The notes under the pieces were generated by a model. That model saw only the letters and a list, made by a program, of their open reading frames with translations. It was not told the origin of the DNA and did no database searches. The position numbers were made by a program, and so were the translations under genes. A stretch of 64,000 bases of DNA from Wolbachia endosymbiont of Armadillidium arcangelii (GTDB taxonomy: Bacteria; Pseudomonadota; Alphaproteobacteria; Rickettsiales; Anaplasmataceae), in assembly GCF_040207875.1 (NCBI RefSeq), contig NZ_CP157942.1:1302001-1366000 (forward strand), read 5' to 3'. Shown piece after piece: positions 46,850-54,229 of this stretch. Every line of letters begins with the position of its first letter. The stretch's first letter is position 1.

Positions 46850-48193
46850 TTAGCTATAGCGCTTCTTTTGCAACTTCAAATATTTGTTACTCATAGTAAA
46901 TACTTCTGGATCTTGAGAAGTGAGTTTGAGTATAGCAAATATGTTAATAAATAGCAAAGCAGCAATCGAGATATCAGCGATGTCCCAGAGTAGCTTAACT
47001 CCACCGATTGCACCAAGTGGAATGATTAAGGTAAAAACTATAGTCCAGATTTTAGTGTATTTATTATGCATAGACACATAACGTATTGTTTGTTTTGAAC
47101 AAAAAAACCAAGTAAAAATAGTAGTAAAGGCAAAGCAAAACATTATGGCCATAATTAAACAGTCAATATAGGGCCAATTCATAGCTTTTCTAAAAGCAAA
47201 TATGCACATGTTAGTGCTCTCTAAATCAGTAATCCAAGAATCTGTGACAAGTAGTACCATTGTCGTAATGAACACTATAAGTGCAACTATAAAAGGCGAT
47301 ATTATTGTGATTAGGCTCTGCTCAATGATAAATTTATTATTGTTTTTCTTAGGAACAATTGAAGAGTGAACGATACCTTCGAGGCCAAGCCCTATATCTG
47401 TTGCAAAAATACCTCGCAGAGTTCCTACTTGAATAATAGTCAACATTTCTAAAATCAAACCCAAAGATAAACCAGAGTTAAAGCTACTAGTTGTAAAAAA
47501 AGTGCTTGTTATTAGTTTTAGAGAAGGAAGAATATTTTCACTAAACTTAAATAATATGATACCGCAAAGTGTGAGGTAACTCACCGTCATTATCGGTATC
47601 ATAGCCGATATAAAAATTTTAATTTTTTTTAAACTGAGAGCTGTAACAATAAAAAATATTATAGCCATTACAATGCCGCCAATGACTACAGGTACATCTA
47701 CCATGCTGAGTGGTATTGATAGAGAATTTACTTGAACAAGGTTACCAACTGTTATTGAAGCTATTATCATAACAACTAGAAAAACAATTGTAGCTTTGCT
47801 AGAGTTAAATGCATCAATTATGTAGGCTACAGGGCCACCTATAAACCGTCCATTTTTTTCCTTTCTGGTTTTTATACTTAGATAACAAGTAACATATTTT
47901 ATCACAGAAGTGATAACAATAATTATTACCATCCATAAAATAGAGCCCGGTCCTCCGGTTTTTAGAGCAACAGCAGTTCCTGAAATATTTCCTACTCCTA
48001 AATTTCCTCCTAAGATTGTAAACAGGGCAGCTATAGAAGAAAATTTATTTCCTCCTTTTTTAGCTCCAAGGAGTGAAAGGGCGTATGGTAATCTAAATAT
48101 CTGTAACCATTTTAATTTAACCGATAAGTAAACACCAGCGATTAGTATGAGTAATATTGTTGGCAGTAATAAGACAAACTTTACTGTATCCAT
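46850..48193 (-). CDS. AGCS-family alanine/glycine:cation symporter
   Basis: 447 residues, an inner-membrane transporter with about ten membrane segments. The family's conserved regions are visible: LGGNLGVGNISGTAVALKTG near residue 64, then GGPVAYIIDAF. Also LGLGLEGIVHSSIVP and MNWPYIDCLIMAIMFCFAFT toward the C-terminus. It probably imports small amino acids with sodium or protons, fitting a symbiont dependent on host amino acids. The typical gene is slightly longer; the C-terminus here is short. Start ATG at 48193. Confidence 0.88.
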   Translation of the reverse strand: MDTVKFVLLLPTILLILIAGVYLSVKLKWLQIFRLPYALSLLGAKKGGNKFSSIAALFTILGGNLGVGNISGTAVALKTGGPGSILWMVIIIVITSVIKYVTCYLSIKTRKEKNGRFIGGPVAYIIDAFNSSKATIVFLVVMIIASITVGNLVQVNSLSIPLSMVDVPVVIGGIVMAIIFFIVTALSLKKIKIFISAMIPIMTVSYLTLCGIILFKFSENILPSLKLITSTFFTTSSFNSGLSLGLILEMLTIIQVGTLRGIFATDIGLGLEGIVHSSIVPKKNNNKFIIEQSLITIISPFIVALIVFITTMVLLVTDSWITDLESTNMCIFAFRKAMNWPYIDCLIMAIMFCFAFTTIFTWFFCSKQTIRYVSMHNKYTKIWTIVFTLIIPLGAIGGVKLLWDIADISIAALLFINIFAILKLTSQDPEVFTMSNKYLKLQKKRYS

Positions 48194-48643
48194 CTGTAAA
48201 AGTCAGATTTTCACTTGAGTATACAACAAAAGTTGAAAATACCTAACCTATTTTTTGTTTCTGCATCCTAGCACTATTATCTTGCCATTTAAGTAGCTGA
48301 TACTGGGACCAGTTTTCTATGTCAAAAATTTCCTTAAAAGACAAATACAGAAAAACAAGAATATCAACTTTGAGTGCACTAAATTTGCTCATTTTCTCTT
48401 AACTTGACGCATATGCTTTTTTGAACATTTTCAACATTCCCTCATTAATCTAACTCTATTCAGATTAACTTCATAATGTTTCACAGGGGGATCTTTAAGA
48501 ATTTAATAATATACCCCATATTGCAATAGTTGTGGTCAAGGCACTGGAATCTGGTAGGCCTAAATGCAGTATTCATACAGTTATGCTATAGCTTATAAAG
48601 ATGACAAAGCTTCAAAAAAAGGCTAATATAGTGAAAAAGCTTT
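48194..48643. other. Gene-free gap with IS4-type fragment
   Basis: No gene is seen. Around 48270-48310 is a decayed piece resembling the palindromic repeats (GCCATTTAAGTAGCTGATACTGG, close to the sequence near 3910). From about 48310 follows the IS4-type fragment described separately. The last 200 bp before dapB hold no recognisable structure. Confidence 0.45.
48310..48442. mobile_element. End fragment of the IS4-type element
   Basis: It matches the right end of the element at 37474-38310. Shared blocks include TTAAAAGACAAATACAGAAA, then CTCTTAACTTGACGC and an end ACATTCCC. Only about 130 bp are left; no left end. Confidence 0.5.
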
Positions 48644-49438
48644 ATGAAAATTAGAGTTGGAGTAATAGGCTGCTTAGGCAGAATGGGTAAGAAAATACTC
48701 AATGAATTAATTACGAATACCAAAGTGGAAGTAGCAGGTGCTGTTACTCGCTTGGGCAGTGAGTGTATAGGCTTAGATGTTGGGTCTATTGTAGGCCATA
48801 GCTCTGGTTTGGGAATTAAAGTTACAAGTTCTATTAATGATGTATTTGAGTTATCCGATGTTGTGATAGATTTTACAACTAAAGAATGTATGCTAGACTG
48901 TCTTAAGGCGGCTGTGAAATTTAAAAAACCGCTAGTTAGTGGTACAACTGGAATAGAAGGTCTCAATTTAAAAGAGTATGCTGCTGAAGTTCCAATATTA
49001 TGGTCAGCAAATATGAGTGTTGGAGTTAATGTGTTGCTGAAATTAGTAAAAGAAGCTGCCAAGCTTTTAGGTAATGAGTATGACGTTGAAATTTGGGAAA
49101 TGCATCACAATTTAAAAAAGGATTCACCATCTGGAACAGCTATAGAGTTTGGTAAAGCAGTTGCTAACGCTGCAAAAGTGGATTTTGAGCTCAATCAATA
49201 TTCACATAATAATTCAAATATAAGAGGGAAAGGAGGAATAGGCTTTGCAGTATCTCGTGGAGGTGGAGTAATAGGAGATCACAGTGTCATGTTTGTTAAT
49301 TTCGATGAACGAATAGAATTAAATCACAAAGCAATTAATCGTACAACGTTTGCTAGAGGGGCGGTTCAAGCAGCAATATGGTTGTGCGAGAATAAAAAGG
49401 AAATACCAGGACTTTATTCAATGCAGGATTTAGTATGA
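48644..49438 (+). CDS. dapB: 4-hydroxy-tetrahydrodipicolinate reductase
   Basis: 264 residues. NAD(P)H-dependent step of the diaminopimelate/lysine route. The cofactor loop is GVIGCLGRMGKKIL at the N-terminus, and the catalytic block EMHHNLKKDSPSGTAIEFG is at residues about 150-168. The tail NRTTFARGAVQAAIWL is conserved. Start ATG at 48644. It overlaps pstB by 4 bp. It supports synthesis of DAP for the lipid II route. Confidence 0.96.
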   Translation: MKIRVGVIGCLGRMGKKILNELITNTKVEVAGAVTRLGSECIGLDVGSIVGHSSGLGIKVTSSINDVFELSDVVIDFTTKECMLDCLKAAVKFKKPLVSGTTGIEGLNLKEYAAEVPILWSANMSVGVNVLLKLVKEAAKLLGNEYDVEIWEMHHNLKKDSPSGTAIEFGKAVANAAKVDFELNQYSHNNSNIRGKGGIGFAVSRGGGVIGDHSVMFVNFDERIELNHKAINRTTFARGAVQAAIWLCENKKEIPGLYSMQDLV

Positions 49439-50193
49439 GCGATAAATACGCCTTCGTTAAAAATTTAAATCTTTGGTATGGCTCTAAACAAGTTTTATTC
49501 GATATAAATTTGAATATTTGCAAAAAGAAAGTCACAACTTTTATCGGACCTTCTGGGTGCGGTAAATCGACATTTTTGCGTTGTTTTAATCGTATGAATG
49601 ATTACGTACCTGGATGTAAAGCGACCGGTGAGCTGGCAATCGATGGACTGGGTAATATATATTCACGTGATATGGATGTCGTATTGCTCAGAGCAAAAGT
49701 TGGTATGGTATTTCAAAAACCAAATCCTTTTCCAAAGTCAATATATGATAATGTTGCTTATGGGCCTAAATTGCATGGCATGGTGAAAAATAAGCAAAAA
49801 TTAGATGAAATAGTAGAAAGTAGTTTAACTAAAGTTGGTTTATGGGAAGAGTTGAAAGATAGATTGCAAGATAGTGCACTCAATTTATCTGGTGGCCAGC
49901 AACAAAGATTATGCATTGCTCGTGCAATTTCAGTAAAGCCAACTATTTTGTTAATGGATGAACCATGCTCTGCTCTTGACCCAATGGCAACCAATGCAAT
50001 CGAAAATCTTATACAAGAGTTGAAATTGAGGTTCACCATAATTATGGTAACTCATTCAATGAAGCAAGCTAAGAAATTATCTGACAGTATAATTTTTTTC
50101 TGCAACGGCAAGATTGTTGAATCCGGAAGTACTCAAGAAATATTTGAAAATGCTCAATCTCCCTTAACGAAGGAGTATATCCTAGATCATTAA
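49435..50193 (+). CDS. pstB: Phosphate ABC transporter ATPase
   Basis: 252 residues, energy-coupling subunit of the PstSCAB phosphate importer. Walker A GPSGCGKSTFLRC, the family-specific VGMVFQKPNPFPKSIYDNVA, signature LSGGQQQRLCIARA, Walker B ILLMDEPCSALDP. The start is ATG in the ATGA overlap with dapB. The membrane subunits are not in the window, which is usual for the scattered Wolbachia genome. Confidence 0.95.
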   Translation: MSDKYAFVKNLNLWYGSKQVLFDINLNICKKKVTTFIGPSGCGKSTFLRCFNRMNDYVPGCKATGELAIDGLGNIYSRDMDVVLLRAKVGMVFQKPNPFPKSIYDNVAYGPKLHGMVKNKQKLDEIVESSLTKVGLWEELKDRLQDSALNLSGGQQQRLCIARAISVKPTILLMDEPCSALDPMATNAIENLIQELKLRFTIIMVTHSMKQAKKLSDSIIFFCNGKIVESGSTQEIFENAQSPLTKEYILDH

Positions 50194-50302
50194 AAGCCTA
50201 TCATAAAAAAACGCTCTGGAATTATATAACATTCAGAAAAAAAAGTTGACTTTTCATGGCAACATATTAGTAGTTAATTCAAGTTTTTATAGAGGTAACT
50301 AT

Positions 50303-51073
50303 ATGTCTAAAGCAGAACAACAAAATTTTCATAGACGGTTAAGGAAAGGTAATCAGGGCGCTCTGAAGGTAGTATCAAAAGATGATTTACTGAAAGTTTT
50401 TACTACTACGAATATAATTAAAGAATTCCTAAATGGCGAAAAACATACTCTAACACCGCTTGGCTATGCTATAAGTATTAATGGTCAATATGGTATTCAG
50501 GCCACTTTAGATGCAGCTAGAGTAAAGAATGCATTAAAAGAAGTTCTTACTACTGCAAGTACAAGTATAGAGTTTCCAAATGGTATAATAAAACATACTC
50601 TAACACCGCTTGGCTATGCTATAGGTACTAATAGTCAGCGAAGCATTAATGCCATTTTAGACGCAGCTAGAGCGGGAAATATATTAAAAGAAGTTCTTAC
50701 TACTGCGGGTGCAAGTGTGGAGTTTCTACATGGTATAAAACATATTCTAACACCGCTTAGCTATGCTATAGGTACTAATAATCAGCAAAGCATTAATGCC
50801 ATTTTAAATGCAGCTAGAGCGGGAAATATATTAAAAGAAGTTCTTACTACTGCGGGTGCAAGTGTGGAGTTTCCAAATGGTAAAAAATATACTATAGCAC
50901 CGCTGAGCCATGCTGTAAGTATTAATAATCAGCAAAGCATTGGTACCATTTTAGATGTGGCTAGAGTGGAGAATATGTTAAAAGAAGTTCTTATTACTGT
51001 GAATGCAAATGTAGAATTTCCAAATGGTGAAAAACGTGCTATAATACCGCTTGGTCCATGCTATAGGTATTAG
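50303..51073 (+). CDS. Protein of ~49-residue tandem repeats, C-terminus frameshifted
   Basis: 256 residues in frame. After a short basic start (MSKAEQQNFHRRLRKGNQGA) come five units of 147-150 bp, starting near 50389, 50536, 50686, 50833 and 50980. The consensus contains LKEVLTTAGASVEFPNG, then TLTPLGYAIGTNNQQSINAI and LDAARAGN. TPLxYAI resembles the ankyrin TPLHYA motif, but the period is 49 rather than 33, so this is at best ankyrin-like. AGAGGTAACT gives the ribosome site for the ATG at 50303. One extra base near 51055 changes the frame; without it the protein would run on to 51224, into the end of dxr on the other strand. Confidence 0.7.
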   Translation: MSKAEQQNFHRRLRKGNQGALKVVSKDDLLKVFTTTNIIKEFLNGEKHTLTPLGYAISINGQYGIQATLDAARVKNALKEVLTTASTSIEFPNGIIKHTLTPLGYAIGTNSQRSINAILDAARAGNILKEVLTTAGASVEFLHGIKHILTPLSYAIGTNNQQSINAILNAARAGNILKEVLTTAGASVEFPNGKKYTIAPLSHAVSINNQQSIGTILDVARVENMLKEVLITVNANVEFPNGEKRAIIPLGPCYRY

Positions 51074-51137
51074 CAGGGCTACTTTAGATGCAGCTTTGGT
51101 ACATCAGAAGAAGTTTTTGTTACTAAATGCTGCAGTG

Positions 51138-52313
51138 CTAACAAGCGGTAGCTGTACACAAATTTTTGATAATTTCATTGGCAATAATACGGCTTTCAAA
51201 ATTAATGCTTATTATATCAGATAGTGAGTTAATATCAGTGTGCTTGTCAAAAATTTCTATTGTTGATTTTACTACCTCTACTATTTCTAAAAAACCGATT
51301 CGTGATTTCAAGAATTCATTAACAGCTATCTCATTTGCAGCATTGAAAACAATACTATTTATGTGTGGAGAGGAAGAATTTAACACTTCCATACTGAGCT
51401 TTAGTGCAGGAAAACGTTTGTGGTCTGGTTCTTGAAAGGTTAATTTTTCTTGCTTTGTTAAATCTAATTTACGATTTAAAGCCGATCTTTCTGGCCAAGA
51501 CAAAGCGTATCCAATAGGAATTGCCATGTCAGTTTCTGCAAGCACAGCAAAGCTGAAACCATCCTGATAAACTACAACTCCATGTACTATCGATTCAGGG
51601 TGAACTACTGCTTCAATTTTATTTGGGCTGATATTGAATAAATGATGTGCTTCTATTATTTCTAGTGCCTTATTCATCATTGTTGCACTATCAACTGAGA
51701 TTTTCTTTCCCATGTTCCAAGTAGGGTGACTTAGAGCCTGATTTACTGTAATATTTTTTAATTGTTCAAGGCCATAATTTAAAAATGGTCCACCAGAGGC
51801 AGTGAGTATAATCTTTTCTACACATTTATCATCATTTTGCAAAACTTGAAAAATTGCGTTGTGTTCAGAGTCAATAGGGATTATTTGTACGTTTTTTTCT
51901 TTAGCTTTTTTAAGTAGTAACTTACCACCGCAAACAATACTCTCTTTGTTTGCTAGAGCAATAACTTTAGTACCGCTTTCTATGGTCTGCATGACTGGCT
52001 TAAGGCCTGCAATGCCAACTATTGCAATAACTGAGAGATCAACAGGTAGAGAAGCAATATTCGCTAGACCTGGAGCACCAACTTCTACTTTGACGTTTGT
52101 ACCAAGTAGATCTTCTTTTAAATCTTTGTAGAACCTTTCATCAGAAATGGCAGCATATTTTGCATTAAGTAGATTTGCCTGTTGTGCTAGCAGAGCAAAG
52201 TTAGAATTGGCACTTAGTGCTTCCACCTGATATTCTTCCTTTCTCTTTGAGAGCAAATCTACAGTCTTTTTTCCAATGCTTCCTGTTGATCCTAAAACTG
52301 AAACTTTTTTCAC
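51138..52313 (-). CDS. dxr: 1-deoxy-D-xylulose 5-phosphate reductoisomerase
   Basis: 391 residues. Second step of the MEP isoprenoid route. The NADPH motif is VLGSTGSIGKKTVDLL, followed by the metal-binding PIDSEHNAIFQ. The active-site block runs from HPTWNMGKKISVDSATMMNK to EIIEAHHLF. Length and all blocks are normal. The start is the ATG at 52313. With elbB this fits retained isoprenoid metabolism. Its 3' end faces the repeat gene. Confidence 0.96.
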   Translation of the reverse strand: MKKVSVLGSTGSIGKKTVDLLSKRKEEYQVEALSANSNFALLAQQANLLNAKYAAISDERFYKDLKEDLLGTNVKVEVGAPGLANIASLPVDLSVIAIVGIAGLKPVMQTIESGTKVIALANKESIVCGGKLLLKKAKEKNVQIIPIDSEHNAIFQVLQNDDKCVEKIILTASGGPFLNYGLEQLKNITVNQALSHPTWNMGKKISVDSATMMNKALEIIEAHHLFNISPNKIEAVVHPESIVHGVVVYQDGFSFAVLAETDMAIPIGYALSWPERSALNRKLDLTKQEKLTFQEPDHKRFPALKLSMEVLNSSSPHINSIVFNAANEIAVNEFLKSRIGFLEIVEVVKSTIEIFDKHTDINSLSDIISINFESRIIANEIIKNLCTATAC

Positions 52314-52340
52314 TAATTACAATAAAATCTTCTTAGTTAT

Positions 52341-52835
52341 TTAGTAACCAAGCTCATGATCATCACCAACAGATGGTGAAGGACCAGGTGAAAAAGATTG
52401 GCCATGATGATCACCTGCATCATGCATATCATGCAAACCATCGGCACTTTGAGCTATTTCATTGTTAGAGTGGGGATAATCATCCGGATGATGCCCCTCA
52501 TCACCGTAGTCCATACCCATTCCTTCTGATGGCATATCTTCTCCACCTCCACCTGAAAAATATTCCGCAAGGTTTTCAAGAAATTTTATGCCAAACATAT
52601 TACCTGATTTCCCAAATAAAGTTACTAGACTGCTACCACTGACCAAACCTTCGAACACATTACCATAAGCAGCAATTGCTCCTTCATGAAAGTTGAATAT
52701 CCACTTCATTCCATCCACAATTGTTGCAACAGAGTCACTATGACCAAGACCAAAACCGCTTTTCTCACTAGCGGCTTCCTGGTGCTGCTGCTGTGCCTGC
52801 CATTCTGCAATATTTGGACCTTGAGCTTCACTCAT
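52341..52835 (-). CDS. Orphan protein with His/Asp-rich tail
   Basis: 164 residues, unrecognised. It starts MSEAQGPNIAEWQAQQQHQE, has a middle hydrophobic and glycine-containing part (AAYGNVFEGLVSGSSLVTLF), then a tetraglycine and a tail rich in His, Asp, Gly and Pro (GDEGHHPDDYPHSNNE, DMHDAGDHHGQSFSPG). The tail could bind metal. It lies 27 bp after the dxr start on the same strand and may share a transcript with it. Confidence 0.75.
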   Translation of the reverse strand: MSEAQGPNIAEWQAQQQHQEAASEKSGFGLGHSDSVATIVDGMKWIFNFHEGAIAAYGNVFEGLVSGSSLVTLFGKSGNMFGIKFLENLAEYFSGGGGEDMPSEGMGMDYGDEGHHPDDYPHSNNEIAQSADGLHDMHDAGDHHGQSFSPGPSPSVGDDHELGY

Positions 52836-52952
52836 AAATTTTTATTCTAAGCCTTAAGCTATTATTTTATCACAAACATCGCAAAATATCAATAAGGCTC
52901 TTAAGTTGACGCCATTGCCTGAACAGGTACGTCAATGATCCTTCAGTTACAT

Positions 52953-54185
52953 CTAGTGGTCAAACAAATTCAAAGGGATGTTGATCTTCTCAAAAACTTT
53001 TACAAGAGATGCTGTTAAATGCTCTATCATTTCATCTGTATGATAAGGTGTAGGGGTAATACGGAAGCGCTCAGTTCCCTTTGAAACTGTTGGATAATTT
53101 ATATGTTGAACATATACTCCATACTCATCAAATAACAATTTTGACGCTTTTTTGGACAATTCGGGATCGCCAATTATTATTGGAATTATATGAGTTTCTG
53201 TTTGAATGAAATTCACTCCTGCATTTCTCAGTGAGTCTTTTACTTTTTTAACAACCTGTTTTTGCTTCTCTCTTTCAACATTGCTTGATTTTAAATGTTC
53301 AACGCTTGCTTTTGCTGCCGCTGCTAAAACGGGCGACATAGCAGTAGTAAAAATAAATCCTGGAGCTGAACTTCTTATTACATCCACCAAGCTCTTTGAA
53401 GACGCTATATACCCACCCATCACTCCAAAAGCTTTTGATAATGTACCCTGAATAACGGTTATTCTATCCATCAAGCCTTCTCTTTCTGCAATTCCACCAC
53501 CACGAAGGCCATACATGCCAACTGCGTGCACCTCATCCAAATAGGTAATTGCATTATACTGATCTGCCAGATCACATATCGCTTCAAGCGGTGCTACATC
53601 ACCATCCATTGAATATACGGATTCAAGCGCTATTATTTTCGGCATTTTTACATCTATAGACCTTAGCAGCTGCTCTAAGTGATCAATGTCATTATGCCTA
53701 AATATGTGTTTTGGTCTTTTGCCTGATTTTATACCTTCTATCATTGAAGAATGGTTTTTCTCATCTGAAAAAATTACCACACCCGAAATAACAGACGATA
53801 AAGTGCTAAGTGTAGTTTGATTAGCAAGGTAGCCACAAGCAAAAGTTAAAGCAGCTTCTTTTTGATGCAAATCAGCTAAAGACTTCTCAAGCTCAACAAC
53901 TTCTTTTGTCGTACCGGATATATTTCTCGTTCCTCCAGCACCAACAGATGAATTTTGAATAGCAGCGATAACACTCTCATTCTGCGACATTCCCAGATAA
54001 TTATTACTGCACCAGACAATAACTTCCCTATTTCTTTCATAATCCATAATATAGGGAAGCCTGCCAGGCAATGACGCGAAATGTGTGAACTCACGATAGC
54101 GCCCTTCTTCTTTTATATCTTTGATTTTACTTGAAAATATCTCTTCGTAGTCTACCAAGTTTTTATCTATTAATAATAAATACAA
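52953..54185 (-). CDS. hemA: 5-aminolevulinate synthase
   Basis: About 400 residues. PLP enzyme that condenses glycine and succinyl-CoA, the C4 route to heme of alphaproteobacteria. Visible are WCSNNYLGMSQN, GGTRNISGTTKEVVELE, the aspartate of YLDEVHAVGMYG, and the PLP lysine in IQGTLSKAFGVMGGY. Then comes FIFTTAMSPV. No ATG precedes the conserved region: the frame opens at a TTG (54185) and a second TTG at 54158 (before VDYEEIF) matches the usual N-terminus better. The exact start is therefore uncertain. Confidence 0.94.
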   Translation of the reverse strand: MYLLLIDKNLVDYEEIFSSKIKDIKEEGRYREFTHFASLPGRLPYIMDYERNREVIVWCSNNYLGMSQNESVIAAIQNSSVGAGGTRNISGTTKEVVELEKSLADLHQKEAALTFACGYLANQTTLSTLSSVISGVVIFSDEKNHSSMIEGIKSGKRPKHIFRHNDIDHLEQLLRSIDVKMPKIIALESVYSMDGDVAPLEAICDLADQYNAITYLDEVHAVGMYGLRGGGIAEREGLMDRITVIQGTLSKAFGVMGGYIASSKSLVDVIRSSAPGFIFTTAMSPVLAAAAKASVEHLKSSNVEREKQKQVVKKVKDSLRNAGVNFIQTETHIIPIIIGDPELSKKASKLLFDEYGVYVQHINYPTVSKGTERFRITPTPYHTDEMIEHLTASLVKVFEKINIPLNLFDH

Positions 54186-54229
54186 TTATAATAAATTATT
54201 AAATGATAGACTACTATATTTATTCATTA

